Source: Tautonia sociabilis (GTDB lineage Bacteria > Planctomycetota > Planctomycetia > Isosphaerales > Isosphaeraceae). Taken from it: 64,000 nt of DNA. The translations under genes and the position numbers were made by a program. Shown one piece after another: positions 1 to 10,789 of the stretch. Below the pieces are notes generated by a model. That model had not been told where the DNA came from, ran no database searches, and saw nothing but the letters and a program-made list of their open reading frames with translations. The stretch's first letter is position 1. Each line of letters opens with the position of its first letter. Location: NCBI RefSeq assembly GCF_003977685.1, contig NZ_RYZH01000009.1, positions 1-64,000 on the forward strand. The letters are read 5' to 3'.

Positions 1-1993
1 CCCCACCCCCCCCGCCACCACCGTCCAGGTCCGGCACACGATCGGTCGCATCAACGATCAGGGCGACCTCCCCGGCGGCGGCAGCGGCCACGAAACGTGG
101 GACTACCTCGCCTTCAACGACCGCGACTTCATGAGCGTCGCCGAACTGCTGCTGGTCCCCGCCTGCCCGCCCGGACTCTTCACCAAGCAGTTCGTCGAGT
201 GGCCGCCGGTCACGGCCGCCGGCTCGATGCCCGTACCCGTCATGACCGACTCCGACGGCGACGGCACCCCCGACCGCCTCGGCGTCGCCGCCCCCGTGCC
301 GACCACCAGCTCGGCCCAGGTCCCCCGCAACGGCCAGGACGTCGACGGCGCCTCCGAGCCGCTGCCCCACGACCAGGTGCGGATCTACCCCTACCTGGCC
401 CACGAATTCTTCTACACGTCCGACCCGACCGTAATCGTCGACCCGATCAACGGCCTGGGCAACGGCCCAAGCAACCACCTCGTCGGCGGGCCCACCTCGG
501 CCGGCTGGCACCGGATGCTGGAGATCTTCGAGGTCCCCTCCCCGGTCATCGACGCTGTCGGCCCCGTCGCCCAGGGGGTCAACTTCGACTGGTTCCGCCA
601 GGACCGCCGACCCGGCCAGATCAACCTGAACCTCGTCGTTGATGAGGAGGTCTTCTTCGGCCTGGTCGACGACCCGAGGCTGCTCGACGTGACCAACCTC
701 CAGCGCAGCCTCATCGGCAACCCCTCGGGCCTGCCACAGGTCGTCACCCAGGTCGACCTGGATGGCACCCCCACCGCGTCGTATGCGATGGAGAACCGCG
801 GCTTCACCGTCTTCTCCAGCGACCAGGGCGGGGCGCTGCTCGACGGCAACCCCACCTCGGCCAGCTTCCCCTGGATGCGCATGAAGCGGTCCTTCGCCGA
901 CTTCCTCGTCCAGCGGCACGGCGGCTCGAACTTCCTCTTCGCCTTCGGCGACGGCCCGGTCGGCTCCCCCACAACGACCCCCGTGGTCAACACCAAGGTG
1001 GCCGCCGACCGGCCGTATCGCTCCCTGTCGTACTTCGACATCCAGCGCACCCTGCTGCGGCCGGCGACGATGGAGCCGACCGCTCTGACCACCCCCCCCT
1101 ACGACGGCGTCACGGTCGTGGATCCGGGCCTGAAGAACTCGCAGTTCGACCCCAACGACAGCACGCTCCTCGACCCGGGCTTTGTCTACCAGCCGCCGGC
1201 AACGATCGCCTCGGCAGCGAACGTCTCGGCCCTGTACGCCAACCCGGCCCGCCCGGTGGGCACGGGGCTCAAGCCCATCCTGCCGCCGATCCCGCCCCGC
1301 CGCTGGTTCCAGGTGCCCGACTCCGGCATCCGGCCCAACTCCGGCGGCTTGCCGAACCCCTCGCCGTCGAACGCGGCCGTCGGCGCCGCTCAGATCACCA
1401 ACTACTCGCCGATCGACAACACCAACACCGCCCTCTCGGCCGCCTCGCCGACGGCCGGCAACTACGCCAGCCTCTTCCCCGAGTGGACCTACCCCGGCTT
1501 CGACCCGTCGGATCCGACCGATACGGCGCTGATCGGTCAGGGCTGGGTTGATCCAAGATCAGGCGCGTCGGCCTACCTCGGCGGCTCGGTGGTCGACCAG
1601 GACATCCAGCGGCCCGACGGCACGCCGATGCCGGCGACCATCACGCCCCCGGCCGGCACCTGGACCGTGGACAATGCCCCCGGCCCGGATCTGGACCTGA
1701 GGAGGCACCCCTACTACCGCACCGAGCTGCTCCAGAAGCTGACCAACCTGACCACCCCGAGGACGCACCAGTACGCCGTCTGGATCACCATCGGGTTGTT
1801 CGAGGTGGTGCGGCCGGGAGACCGGGCGCAGTTCATCCCCGACGAGCTCGGCCCCGAACTGGGGCTGGCGTCGGGCTCCAACGTCCGCTATCGAGCCTTC
1901 TTCGTGCTCGATCGCACCCGGGCGACGGGATTCAACCCGCTGCGGCCCGGCGACTACCGCGACGTGATCGTCTACAGCCGCCGGATCGAGTGA
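1..1993 (+). CDS. Large hypothetical protein, 5' end outside window
   Basis: The reading frame is open from the left edge (codons in phase with position 2), so the N-terminus is missing; about 663 residues are visible. I do not recognise the family. The visible part is Pro/Gly/Asp-rich with no hydrophobic segment. It includes the stretch LLLVPACPPGLFTKQFVEW, and its C-terminus (YAVWITIGLFEV followed by VRYRAFFVLDRTRA) looks like a folded beta-rich domain. An internal ATG at 131 exists, but coding-like sequence continues upstream of it. The next gene, 135 bp downstream on the same strand, is a prepilin-like DUF1559 protein. A role in a type IV pilus-like or surface system is therefore possible, but this rests on proximity only. 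Confidence 0.8.
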   Translation, partial: PTPPATTVQVRHTIGRINDQGDLPGGGSGHETWDYLAFNDRDFMSVAELLLVPACPPGLFTKQFVEWPPVTAAGSMPVPVMTDSDGDGTPDRLGVAAPVPTTSSAQVPRNGQDVDGASEPLPHDQVRIYPYLAHEFFYTSDPTVIVDPINGLGNGPSNHLVGGPTSAGWHRMLEIFEVPSPVIDAVGPVAQGVNFDWFRQDRRPGQINLNLVVDEEVFFGLVDDPRLLDVTNLQRSLIGNPSGLPQVVTQVDLDGTPTASYAMENRGFTVFSSDQGGALLDGNPTSASFPWMRMKRSFADFLVQRHGGSNFLFAFGDGPVGSPTTTPVVNTKVAADRPYRSLSYFDIQRTLLRPATMEPTALTTPPYDGVTVVDPGLKNSQFDPNDSTLLDPGFVYQPPATIASAANVSALYANPARPVGTGLKPILPPIPPRRWFQVPDSGIRPNSGGLPNPSPSNAAVGAAQITNYSPIDNTNTALSAASPTAGNYASLFPEWTYPGFDPSDPTDTALIGQGWVDPRSGASAYLGGSVVDQDIQRPDGTPMPATITPPAGTWTVDNAPGPDLDLRRHPYYRTELLQKLTNLTTPRTHQYAVWITIGLFEVVRPGDRAQFIPDELGPELGLASGSNVRYRAFFVLDRTRATGFNPLRPGDYRDVIVYSRRIE

Positions 1994-2054
1994 TCCGCCC
2001 GGCACCGAACGCCCGGGCCAGGCTCCCCGGGGGGGCCGATCGCGACCGATCGGC

Positions 2055-2084
2055 TTGCCCCAGGGAGAGTTCGGCCGATACACT
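2055..2084 (+). promoter_or_regulatory. Candidate sigma70-type promoter for DUF1559 gene
   Basis: TTGCCC at 2055-2060 and TACACT at 2079-2084 are separated by 18 bp and lie about 45 bp upstream of the ATG at 2129. Each hexamer matches the consensus at four of six positions. No start-site data support it. Confidence 0.4.
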
Positions 2085-2128
2085 TAGGACACGTCCCGTC
2101 GTCCCCTCTCGGAGTAAGGGAGAACGTC

Positions 2129-3403
2129 ATGTCGACCCGTCACCGCCGCCCCGGCTTCACCCTGATCGAGCTGCTGGTGGTCATCGCGATCATCGGTGTG
2201 CTCGTCGGCCTGCTGCTTCCCGCCGTCAACGCCGCCCGGGAAGCCGGCCGCCGCACGCAGTGCATGAACAACCAGCGAAACATCGGCCTCGGCCTGCTCG
2301 GCTACATGAACGCCAAGAACAACTTCCCCAACTCGGTCACCTGGGGAGAGCCGGCCAACGCGACCTACCCGGTGGCCCTCGGCGGCAACCCGTCGGCGAT
2401 CGGCGGCTATGAGGCCAACGACCTCTCCTTCGTCCCGGCGGCGACGGCCGGCCTCCCGCACGACGTCGGCCCGCTCCATAGCTGGGTGGTCGACATCCTC
2501 CCGTACATCGACAACCAGTCGCTGTTCAATGACTGGAATCGAAATCAGGTCTACTTCAGCACCGCCGTCAACAACGCGACGAACAACCTGACCATCAGCT
2601 CGACCGACATCGGGATCCTCACCTGCCCGAACGACGATACCGTGATCCAGGAAGCCGGGAACCTCTCCTACGTCGTCAACTCGGGCTTCAACCGGTACTG
2701 GTACAGCGGCAACGGCTGGAACGGCGCCGTTCAGCCCGCGGTCACCGGGCATACCGTGATGTTCGGCGCGACCGCCGAGGAAGCCCGCAACAACGCGAAG
2801 AAGACCGGCGTCTTCTGGCCGGGAACCCTCGCCGGCAACAAGCCGTGGGACTACAAGACCACCCCGAGCGCCATCACCGACGGCGCCAGCACGACCGTCA
2901 TGCTCACGGAGAACACCCTGGCCGGCGCCACCCAGAATAACACCCAGTACGCCGGCGGCGTGGTCACGAATTGGGCCTGCGCGCATCCGAACTTCGTCGC
3001 GTTCATGGCCTCGGACAACGTGTGCACCAGCGGAGACGGCTCGACCACGTGCACGTCCGGCCAGCTCGCCCCCGCCCCCAATCCCTCAACCGGCAAGGTC
3101 ATCGACGGGCCGGGCTGGGCCCTGGCCAACAATAAGGCCACGATGGAGAACATCAATGGCGGCCGCGCCGTGCCGACCGAGGGCGGCTTTCCGTTCCCGA
3201 ACAGCCTGCACCCCGGGATCATCATCTGTGTGATGTGCGATGGCTCGACCAAGATCATCAACGACACGATCGACGGCACGGTCTGGGCGAAGGTCATCAC
3301 CCCCTCCGGGGAGAACCTGCCCGCGACCGTTCAGGGCGGCGGCAGCCCCATGCCCGGCTTCAAGCAGCTGCCCGTCTCCGCCGACCAGATCACGGGCAAC
3401 TGA
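2129..3403 (+). CDS. DUF1559 domain protein with prepilin-type N-terminus
   Basis: 424 residues. Residues 9-20 carry the prepilin cleavage/methylation signature [12 protein letters not shown] (Gly9 before Phe10, Glu14), followed by a hydrophobic helix and the family-typical [21 protein letters not shown] region. The rest matches the DUF1559 (SBP_bac_10) layout, including the C-terminal SLHPG...CDGS motif. DUF1559 proteins are expanded in planctomycetes and resemble major pseudopilins. The mature protein is presumably held at the inner membrane or assembled into a pseudopilus after prepilin peptidase cleavage; the exact role is unknown. The start is supported by GGGAG 7 nt upstream. A hairpin with a T-run follows the stop. 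A second family member lies at 44153-45286. Confidence 0.93.
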   Translation: MSTRHRRPGFTLIELLVVIAIIGVLVGLLLPAVNAAREAGRRTQCMNNQRNIGLGLLGYMNAKNNFPNSVTWGEPANATYPVALGGNPSAIGGYEANDLSFVPAATAGLPHDVGPLHSWVVDILPYIDNQSLFNDWNRNQVYFSTAVNNATNNLTISSTDIGILTCPNDDTVIQEAGNLSYVVNSGFNRYWYSGNGWNGAVQPAVTGHTVMFGATAEEARNNAKKTGVFWPGTLAGNKPWDYKTTPSAITDGASTTVMLTENTLAGATQNNTQYAGGVVTNWACAHPNFVAFMASDNVCTSGDGSTTCTSGQLAPAPNPSTGKVIDGPGWALANNKATMENINGGRAVPTEGGFPFPNSLHPGIIICVMCDGSTKIINDTIDGTVWAKVITPSGENLPATVQGGGSPMPGFKQLPVSADQITGN

Positions 3404-3822
3404 TGCGATGACGCCGGGGGCCGGGCTCGGCCCCGACCCCCGCTCCCTTCGCTCCCGACGCGGACCAGGCCCCGAGGCCGGGAACATTCCCGGCTTCGGG
3501 GTCGTTTTCATTGCGGCGAGCGCGCGGCCCCGGCCGATCGACTCGGGTTTCCGACCTTGCCAGGACGGGAACGGTGCGGTACAAGGCCGCATCGAGTTCA
3601 AGCGGGCTGCCCCACGGACGGGAGCGGCTCGCGGTGCGATCGGGCCCGAACGTACGCCCCCCTCCTCGCGATCACGTCTTCGATTCCGGTGGGCGGCCTC
3701 CGCCCCCGGGCCGTGCGGCGGGCCCGATCGGCAGAGCGAATCAACCGGCAAGACCTGGCCGCCGGAGCCCGTCGCCCCGAGGGGTCGGCCGGACCCGGCG
3801 GGTCGCTCGGGATCGAGAGCCC
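3404..3822. other. Intergenic, DUF1559 to bamA
   Basis: No convincing gene in 419 bp. It holds the terminator at 3470-3508. The bamA reading frame stays open upstream to 3511, but that extension is Arg/Pro/Gly-rich without domain character and is read here as 5' untranslated sequence. Confidence 0.6.
3470..3508 (+). terminator. Rho-independent terminator after DUF1559 gene
   Basis: CCCCGAGGCCGGGAA (3470-3484) pairs with TTCCCGGCTTCGGGG (3487-3501) as a 15-bp stem with one G-T wobble. It is followed by TCGTTTT, a rare T-run in this GC-rich sequence. It sits 67 bp after the DUF1559 stop. Confidence 0.7.
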
Positions 3823-6771
3823 ATGAGCGCAAGCCTTCGTCAACTTCCGCGATCGCGACCCTCGGCGGGCCGGAACGGGCCGGGCGGCGGGCTGGAACCG
3901 TCCCGGCCTCGACGCCGTCGCCTCGCCCGGGCGGCGGTCGCGGCGGCGTGCGCCGTCTGCGCCGTGGCGCTGGGGGCCGCCCCGGCCGACGACCCCTACG
4001 GCCAGACGGTGACTGAGGTCCGCATCCAGGGCAACGAGTCGATCGCCGAGTCCCGCATCCGGGCGAAGCTCCTCACCCGGCCGGGACGGCCGCTGGATCC
4101 GGACGTGGTCGACCGCGACTTCCGGGCGCTGAAGAACACGCAGTGGTTCTCCCACGTGCGCGCCACCTACCTCGACGACCCCGACCGGGGCGGCATCATC
4201 CTCATCTACAAGGTGGAGGAAATGCCGGTGATCGAGGCGGTCGAGTACCGCGGCCGATCGGCGATCAGCGAGAAGAAGCTGGAGGAATCGACCGGGCTCA
4301 ACGCCGGCGCCCGGGCGGACACGATCCGCACCCGGGCGGCGGTGGCCCAGATCCGCCGGCTCTACGAGGAGAAGGGCTACCTCCAGGCCGAGGTCCGGCT
4401 GCTGGAGGGGGGCGATCCGGGCGACCGCCGGGTCGTTTTCGAGATCTTCGAGGGGCCGAAGTTCGCGGTCGGCGGGGTCGACTTCGAGGGGAACACCGTC
4501 TTCTCCGACGCCACGCTCCGCACCAAGATCCACACCAAGCCTCCCATCCTCGGCCTGATCGGCGGACGGTACGAGGCGGAGGGCCCGGAGGAGGACGCCA
4601 GGCGGATCGTCGAGGCCTACCAGGCGATCGGCTACTTCGAGTGCCAGTGCACCCCAGTCGTCCGCCACGGCGATCGCGTGGGGGACCTCCGCCTGAGCTT
4701 CGTCATCTCCGAGGGGCCGCAGTACACCGTCCGCCAGATCACCTTCGACGGCCACGAGCTCCTCTCCGAGGACGAGCTGCGCGACGGCCTGGTGCTGCAC
4801 TCCGGCCAGCCCTTCCGCGACAACCTCCGTCAGCGCGACCTGATGACCCTCACCGAGCGCTACACGGCCATCGGCTGCATCGACATCGACATCGCCCCCG
4901 AGCCCCGCTTCACCGACACCCCCGGCGTCGTCGACCTGGTCTATCATATCAACGAAGGCGAGCGCTACCTGCTTGGGAAGATCAACATCAAGGGGAACGA
5001 GCGCACCAAGGCCAAGGTCGTGCTCCGGGAGCTGGCGGCCGCGGGCCTGCTGCCGGGAGAGCCGCTGGACGGCCGGCGGCTGGAAACGGCCAAGAAACGC
5101 CTGGCGAACCTGAACTACTTCATCACCGACCCGCAACAAGGGGACCCGATCCAGCTCCGGATCACCAACCGCCGCGGCCCCGACATGCCCTACGGCGAGA
5201 TCGCCCTGCCGGAACTGGACGACATCGTCCGCCAGGCCGGCCTGCCCGGCTTCGACGCCGGGGCCGGCGCCGGCGGGATGCCTCCGGAGGACCCGGACGT
5301 CTCCCCCGCATCGGCCGATGGCCCGCTCCAGACCACCCGGTTCCAGGCCCCCGACGACTTCGAGCCTCCCGTCCCGGAGCTGCCTCCCCTGCCGCCGGCC
5401 GGCGAGCCTCTGGCGCCGGGGGACGGCCCGGCGTCGGTCGTGCCGTTCGGTTCCGGCGGGGCGTTCGACCCGGCCCCGGGCGACCTGCCCCCGATCGAGG
5501 TCCCGCCCATCGACTCCCCGGCTCCGTTCCCGGGCGTCGGCGTCGTGCCCGCCCCGCCGCCGGGAGACGGGACGCCGAGGGGAACCTTCCCCACCCTGCC
5601 GGGTACGAACTTCTCCGACGTCGGCCCCGACCGCCAGGAGCCCTACGCCAACCGATCGCTGGCCGACATCGCCACCCAGGCCGAGCCCCGGGGCGGCGGC
5701 CGGTCGTTCGCGGACCTGGACGTCGAGGTGCAGGAGGCCCCGACGGGTCGGATCCTGCTGGGCATCGGGGCGACGAGCTTCGGCGGCCTGAGCGGCAACT
5801 TCATCCTCCACGAGCGGAACTTCGACCTGTTCAACGTCCCCCGGTCGTTCCGGGAGCTGCTCAACGGCCAGGCCTTCCGAGGCGCCGGCCAGGAGCTTCG
5901 GATCGAGCTGTCGCCGGGAACCTTGATCAACCGGGCGGTGGTCAGCTTTCGGGAGCCGGACCTGTTCAACCGCCGGATCGGCCTGAACGCCTCGGGCTAC
6001 ACGTTCTCGCGCTTCTACCCCGACTTCAACGAGGCCCGCGGCGGCGGCCGCTTCGCCCTGGGCAAGCAGTTTGGCACGCAGACCTACGCCGACCTGGCGG
6101 TGCGGGTGGAGGATGTGAACATCTCCGGATTCCGGACGCCAGCCCCGGCCGAGTTCTACGCCGTCTCCGGCAGCACCTTCCTGACGACCTTGCGCCCGAG
6201 CATTCACTTCGACAACCGCAACGATCCGTTCCTGCCCAGTGAGGGCTCCTACCTGGAGTTCGCCTACGAGCAGGGGTGGGGCGACTTCACCTTCCCGAAG
6301 TTCACCGTCGAGGGCCGGCAGCACTTCACCATCTGGCAGCGGCCGGATCTGACGGGCAAGCATATCCTCAGCATGAGGGGCTTCTTCGGCGTCTCGGGGC
6401 GGGACACCCCGCTGTACGAGCGGTTCTACGCGGGCGACTTCCGAAGCCTGCGGGGGTTCGCCTACCGAGGCGTCGGGCCGTTCATCCTGGGGTCGAACGT
6501 CGGCGGCATCATGACGCTGCTCGGCTCGCTGGAATACCAGTTCCCGCTCACCGCCAACGACCAGTTCCAGGCGGTCGTGTTCACCGACACCGGCACGGTC
6601 GAGAACGACTACAGCATCTCGAACTACCGAGTCGCGGTCGGCACCGGCCTGCGGGTGACCCTGCCGGCGCTGGGGCCGCTGCCCCTGGCGTTCGACATCG
6701 CGTTCCCGATCGTGAAGGGACCGGACGACAGGGAACGTGTGTTCACGTTCTTCATCGGGGCGTTCTATTGA
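3823..6771 (+). CDS. bamA: BamA/TamA-type outer membrane assembly protein with five POTRA domains
   Basis: 982 residues. Basic region RPRRRR then a hydrophobic segment ending near residue 55 looks like a signal sequence. Five POTRA repeats follow; their opening strands are VTEVRIQGNESI, IEAVEYRGRSAI, VGGVDFEGNTVF, VRQITFDGHELL and LGKINIKGNERT, roughly residues 63-460. Residues about 470-625 are a Pro/Gly/Asp-rich low-complexity linker. About 627-982 is the beta-barrel (Omp85 domain), with LRGFAYRGVGP matching the conserved VRGF/Y-type motif, and the protein ends in aromatic FIGAFY. It should insert beta-barrel proteins into the outer membrane. The start at 3823 was chosen because the signal peptide follows it. 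No skp or lpx neighbours are seen. The linker length is unusual for BamA. Confidence 0.92.
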   Translation: MSASLRQLPRSRPSAGRNGPGGGLEPSRPRRRRLARAAVAAACAVCAVALGAAPADDPYGQTVTEVRIQGNESIAESRIRAKLLTRPGRPLDPDVVDRDFRALKNTQWFSHVRATYLDDPDRGGIILIYKVEEMPVIEAVEYRGRSAISEKKLEESTGLNAGARADTIRTRAAVAQIRRLYEEKGYLQAEVRLLEGGDPGDRRVVFEIFEGPKFAVGGVDFEGNTVFSDATLRTKIHTKPPILGLIGGRYEAEGPEEDARRIVEAYQAIGYFECQCTPVVRHGDRVGDLRLSFVISEGPQYTVRQITFDGHELLSEDELRDGLVLHSGQPFRDNLRQRDLMTLTERYTAIGCIDIDIAPEPRFTDTPGVVDLVYHINEGERYLLGKINIKGNERTKAKVVLRELAAAGLLPGEPLDGRRLETAKKRLANLNYFITDPQQGDPIQLRITNRRGPDMPYGEIALPELDDIVRQAGLPGFDAGAGAGGMPPEDPDVSPASADGPLQTTRFQAPDDFEPPVPELPPLPPAGEPLAPGDGPASVVPFGSGGAFDPAPGDLPPIEVPPIDSPAPFPGVGVVPAPPPGDGTPRGTFPTLPGTNFSDVGPDRQEPYANRSLADIATQAEPRGGGRSFADLDVEVQEAPTGRILLGIGATSFGGLSGNFILHERNFDLFNVPRSFRELLNGQAFRGAGQELRIELSPGTLINRAVVSFREPDLFNRRIGLNASGYTFSRFYPDFNEARGGGRFALGKQFGTQTYADLAVRVEDVNISGFRTPAPAEFYAVSGSTFLTTLRPSIHFDNRNDPFLPSEGSYLEFAYEQGWGDFTFPKFTVEGRQHFTIWQRPDLTGKHILSMRGFFGVSGRDTPLYERFYAGDFRSLRGFAYRGVGPFILGSNVGGIMTLLGSLEYQFPLTANDQFQAVVFTDTGTVENDYSISNYRVAVGTGLRVTLPALGPLPLAFDIAFPIVKGPDDRERVFTFFIGAFY

Positions 6772-6904
6772 GCGTTCTCTAGAGCGAGGCGGTTGCGGGA
6801 GGCGGTCGGGTCGGACGCGGGCCTTCGGGTGACGCCCGCCCCGCCGATCGGGCCCGGAGGGCCGATGTGAGCCCCCCTCCCCTCCTCCTCCCCCGGGTCT
6901 TCGG

Positions 6905-6924
6905 CCCCCTCCGATCTGAGGGGG
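6905..6924. terminator. Hairpin between convergent bamA and apt
   Basis: CCCCCTC (6905-6911) pairs with GAGGGGG (6918-6924) across a 6-nt loop in the 285-bp gap between convergent genes. There is no T-run, so terminator function is tentative. The gap also contains a short run of GGCCCTC repeats near 6960-6985. Confidence 0.35.
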
Positions 6925-7056
6925 AGGGAGGCGCCCCGGCCCGGCCCCGGCTGCCGCTCCGGCCCTCGGCCCTCGGCCCTCGGCGATCCGACGCCCGCCA
7001 TTGCGCATCCCCCGCCTCGGTCGGCGGTCGGCCCGGCGTTGGCGGGCGGAGAGGGG

Positions 7057-7590
7057 TCAGTAGCTCAGGACGCTGAAGACCTCGGTCGGCGCGAGCTTCG
7101 CTCGGCCGTTGAGGAAGCCAAGCTCCAGAAGGAAGGCGCAGGCGACGACCTCGGCGCCGGCGTCGCGGACGAGGTCGCAGCAGGCCTTCATCGTGCCTCC
7201 GGTGGCGAGGACGTCGTCGACGATGAGGATGCGATGGCCGGGGGAGAGGGCGTCGCTGTGCATCTCGAGGCGGTCGGTGCCGTATTCGAGGGCGTACTCG
7301 GCGGAGACGGTGGTGTACGGCAGCTTGCCGGGCTTTCGGATCGGCACCAGACCGACGCCGAGCATCAGGGCCATCGGGGCGGCGAAGAGGAAGCCCCGGG
7401 CCTCGGCCGCGGCGATGGCGTCGACCTTGCGATCGGCGAACGGGGCCGCCAGCCGCTCGACGGCGGCTCGGAGCGCGGCCGGGTGCGCCAGCAACGGCGT
7501 GATGTCCTTGAACTGGATGCCCGGCTTGGGAAAGTCGGGGATGTTGCGGATGTAATCCTGGAGGATGATGCCGTCGGTCGTGCCGCTCAT
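7057..7590 (-). CDS. apt: Adenine phosphoribosyltransferase
   Basis: 177 residues, the usual length for Apt. It converts adenine and PRPP to AMP in cytosolic purine salvage. Diagnostic features are the N-terminal [21 protein letters not shown], the AAEARGF segment and the PRPP-binding loop [10 protein letters not shown] at residues 124-133. The start [14 protein letters not shown] matches the expected N-terminus. It runs convergent to bamA, and a lipoprotein gene lies 181 bp upstream on the same strand. The upstream region contains TAGTATAGG near 7670-7680, possibly a -10 element, but no good -35 partner was found. Confidence 0.96.
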   Translation of the reverse strand: MSGTTDGIILQDYIRNIPDFPKPGIQFKDITPLLAHPAALRAAVERLAAPFADRKVDAIAAAEARGFLFAAPMALMLGVGLVPIRKPGKLPYTTVSAEYALEYGTDRLEMHSDALSPGHRILIVDDVLATGGTMKACCDLVRDAGAEVVACAFLLELGFLNGRAKLAPTEVFSVLSY

Positions 7591-7771
7591 TCGGGAGGTC
7601 GCTCCGGGGGCGATCGCGTTGGGTCGCGGTCGAGGGGTGCAACTCGTCCGGTTCGGAGTCGGAGAGGACTCCTATACTATCGCCCCAAGCGACGCCAGGG
7701 GTGAACCGCCGTCCTCGAAATCGAAATCGTGAGGAGCCGCGCGAGCGATCGGCGGGGGGGGGGAGCGGGCC

Positions 7772-8536
7772 TCAGCGGGGCAGGAAGTCGTCGCGGTCGA
7801 GGACCTCGGCGGGGACTCGGATGGCGGGCTCGGTGAAGGGGACGGCGCCTCCGGCTCGCTCGTGGGGGGCCTGCTTGGCCTGTCCCTCGGTCATGGGGAT
7901 CTTCACGCCGACGAACTCGGTGCCGCCGCGGATGGAGCCGGACTGGATCGGGCCAAGGCCGCCGATATGGACGTTCTTGTCGTTCGCGGTGCCGAGCACG
8001 GTGCCCGAGTTCCAGACGAGCTGGCCGCTGGCGCGGTCGTAGGCGAAGAGGGCGAGCTTGGTGACCGCGTGCTGGTCGCTCTTCTTGATGAGCGGCACCT
8101 CGGGAATGGCGCCGGCCGGAACGCCGGGGATGGTCACCGGCACATTCATTTGGGGAAGCCCGACGAGCAGCTCGTAGTCATCCGTGCCGTAGGCCCCAGT
8201 ACGAGCCTCGACGATCCACTGGGCGTCCTCCTTCTTCTCCCGGAGGAGGACCCCCTGCGCCAGCATCGCCTGGCGGAGGCTGGAGATGACCCAGCCCTTG
8301 TCCACGGCTTCCAGATAGCTTGTCTCCAGGAAGACGGGGACGCCGATGAGGGGGCGGAAGTCCACCTGGTTTAGCGCCTGGTCCCAGGCAGTGGTGAGCA
8401 GCAACTGTTCCGTGCCAGTGCGGGAGGTATGAGTCATCCGGGTGCTGCCACAGCCAGCGGTCGGGCCGAGCAGCAGAAGGGAAAGCGGCAGGAAGGCCGT
8501 CCAGAGGCGTCGGGAGGTCGTCGCGTCCGTGCTCAT
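7772..8536 (-). CDS. Lipoprotein, probable DUF6655 family
   Basis: 254 residues. N-terminal RR, hydrophobic stretch and GPTAGC place a lipidated Cys at residue 29, so the mature protein is membrane-anchored. The body (RPLIGVPVFLETSYLEAV, SLRQAMLAQGVLL, DAQWIVEARTGAYGTDDYELLVGLPQ) resembles a planctomycete family I recall as DUF6655; the name is from memory and less certain than the lipoprotein call. It is predicted to be a periplasm-facing structural or assembly lipoprotein, and no enzymatic motif is visible. The gene lies between htrA and apt on the same strand but is separated from htrA by 351 bp, so it is probably transcribed separately. Confidence 0.85.
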   Translation of the reverse strand: MSTDATTSRRLWTAFLPLSLLLLGPTAGCGSTRMTHTSRTGTEQLLLTTAWDQALNQVDFRPLIGVPVFLETSYLEAVDKGWVISSLRQAMLAQGVLLREKKEDAQWIVEARTGAYGTDDYELLVGLPQMNVPVTIPGVPAGAIPEVPLIKKSDQHAVTKLALFAYDRASGQLVWNSGTVLGTANDKNVHIGGLGPIQSGSIRGGTEFVGVKIPMTEGQAKQAPHERAGGAVPFTEPAIRVPAEVLDRDDFLPR

Positions 8537-8887
8537 CGGGCGGGGCCTCCGGGGGGAGGGACGGGTCGGGGTTCCAGAGTCCGGATTCCGGTTCTCAGGC
8601 AGCGCGACCGGAGCGCAAGCGGGTGGTCACCCGAAGGCAAGGGGCCAGGAACCAGGGGGATCGAACCGGAAGGAAGCGATCGGGGACGAGTCCGGGGGAC
8701 GAGTCGTCGTCCCGGATCGGGCTGGACCGGGCCGGGGAGGAAGGTTAAACAGAACCGCCCGGGAGGTCAACGCCGATCGGAACGATCGGCGAGAACGCCC
8801 GGGCGAGCGGTCGAACCGGAATCGATCCGGGCCGGCCGGGCCCGGTGCGGAGAGGCCGGGCCGGCCCGGGGGGAACGGGGAGGAGGG
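8537..8887. other. Intergenic, htrA to lipoprotein gene
   Basis: 351 bp with no coding candidate. It contains GC palindromes such as CCGGGCCGGCCCGG near 8858-8872, just after the htrA stop, which could aid termination. I see no clear promoter. Confidence 0.5.
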
Positions 8888-10492
<1,605 letters not shown>

Positions 10493-10561
10493 GCGTTGAA
10501 GACTCCTGAACTCCATGATCGCTGGCGATCGGGCCCGAGACCCCGGGCCGATCGGTCGGCA

Positions 10562-10576
10562 TCGAGTCGAGTCGAG
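10562..10576. repeat. Pentanucleotide repeat (TCGAG)x3 upstream of htrA
   Basis: Three perfect TCGAG units in the htrA-rlmN divergent intergenic region, about 70 bp upstream of the htrA start. Similar 5-bp repeats occur at 17892, 28606 and 52461. Confidence 0.7.
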
Positions 10577-10711
10577 TTGCCGAAGGGAGGGGCACGCCCA
10601 AGAGCGAGACGGGCCCCGCGCCGCCAGTTCTCCCTCCTCTACGAACGTCCACTGGGGAAGGTTTGATCGGCCCGACCCGGCGGGGGCGGATCGGATCAGA
10701 TCGGCCTTCCC

Positions 10712-10741
10712 TTGTCCTGTGGCGCCGCTTTCCTCTACTTT
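10712..10741 (+). promoter_or_regulatory. Candidate promoter for rlmN
   Basis: TTGTCC at 10712-10717 and TACTTT at 10736-10741 with an 18-bp spacer. If real, transcription starts near 10748, downstream of the ATG at 10745, which favours the later ATG at 10790. Confidence 0.35.
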
Positions 10742-10789
10742 AAGATGGTCGCGGAGCCGGGCAATGCGAAATCGAGCGGACGGGGACCG

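Noticed and set aside
3511..3822. Upstream extension of bamA
   Set aside because: The extension has no domain or signal character, and a hydrophobic leader follows the ATG at 3823.
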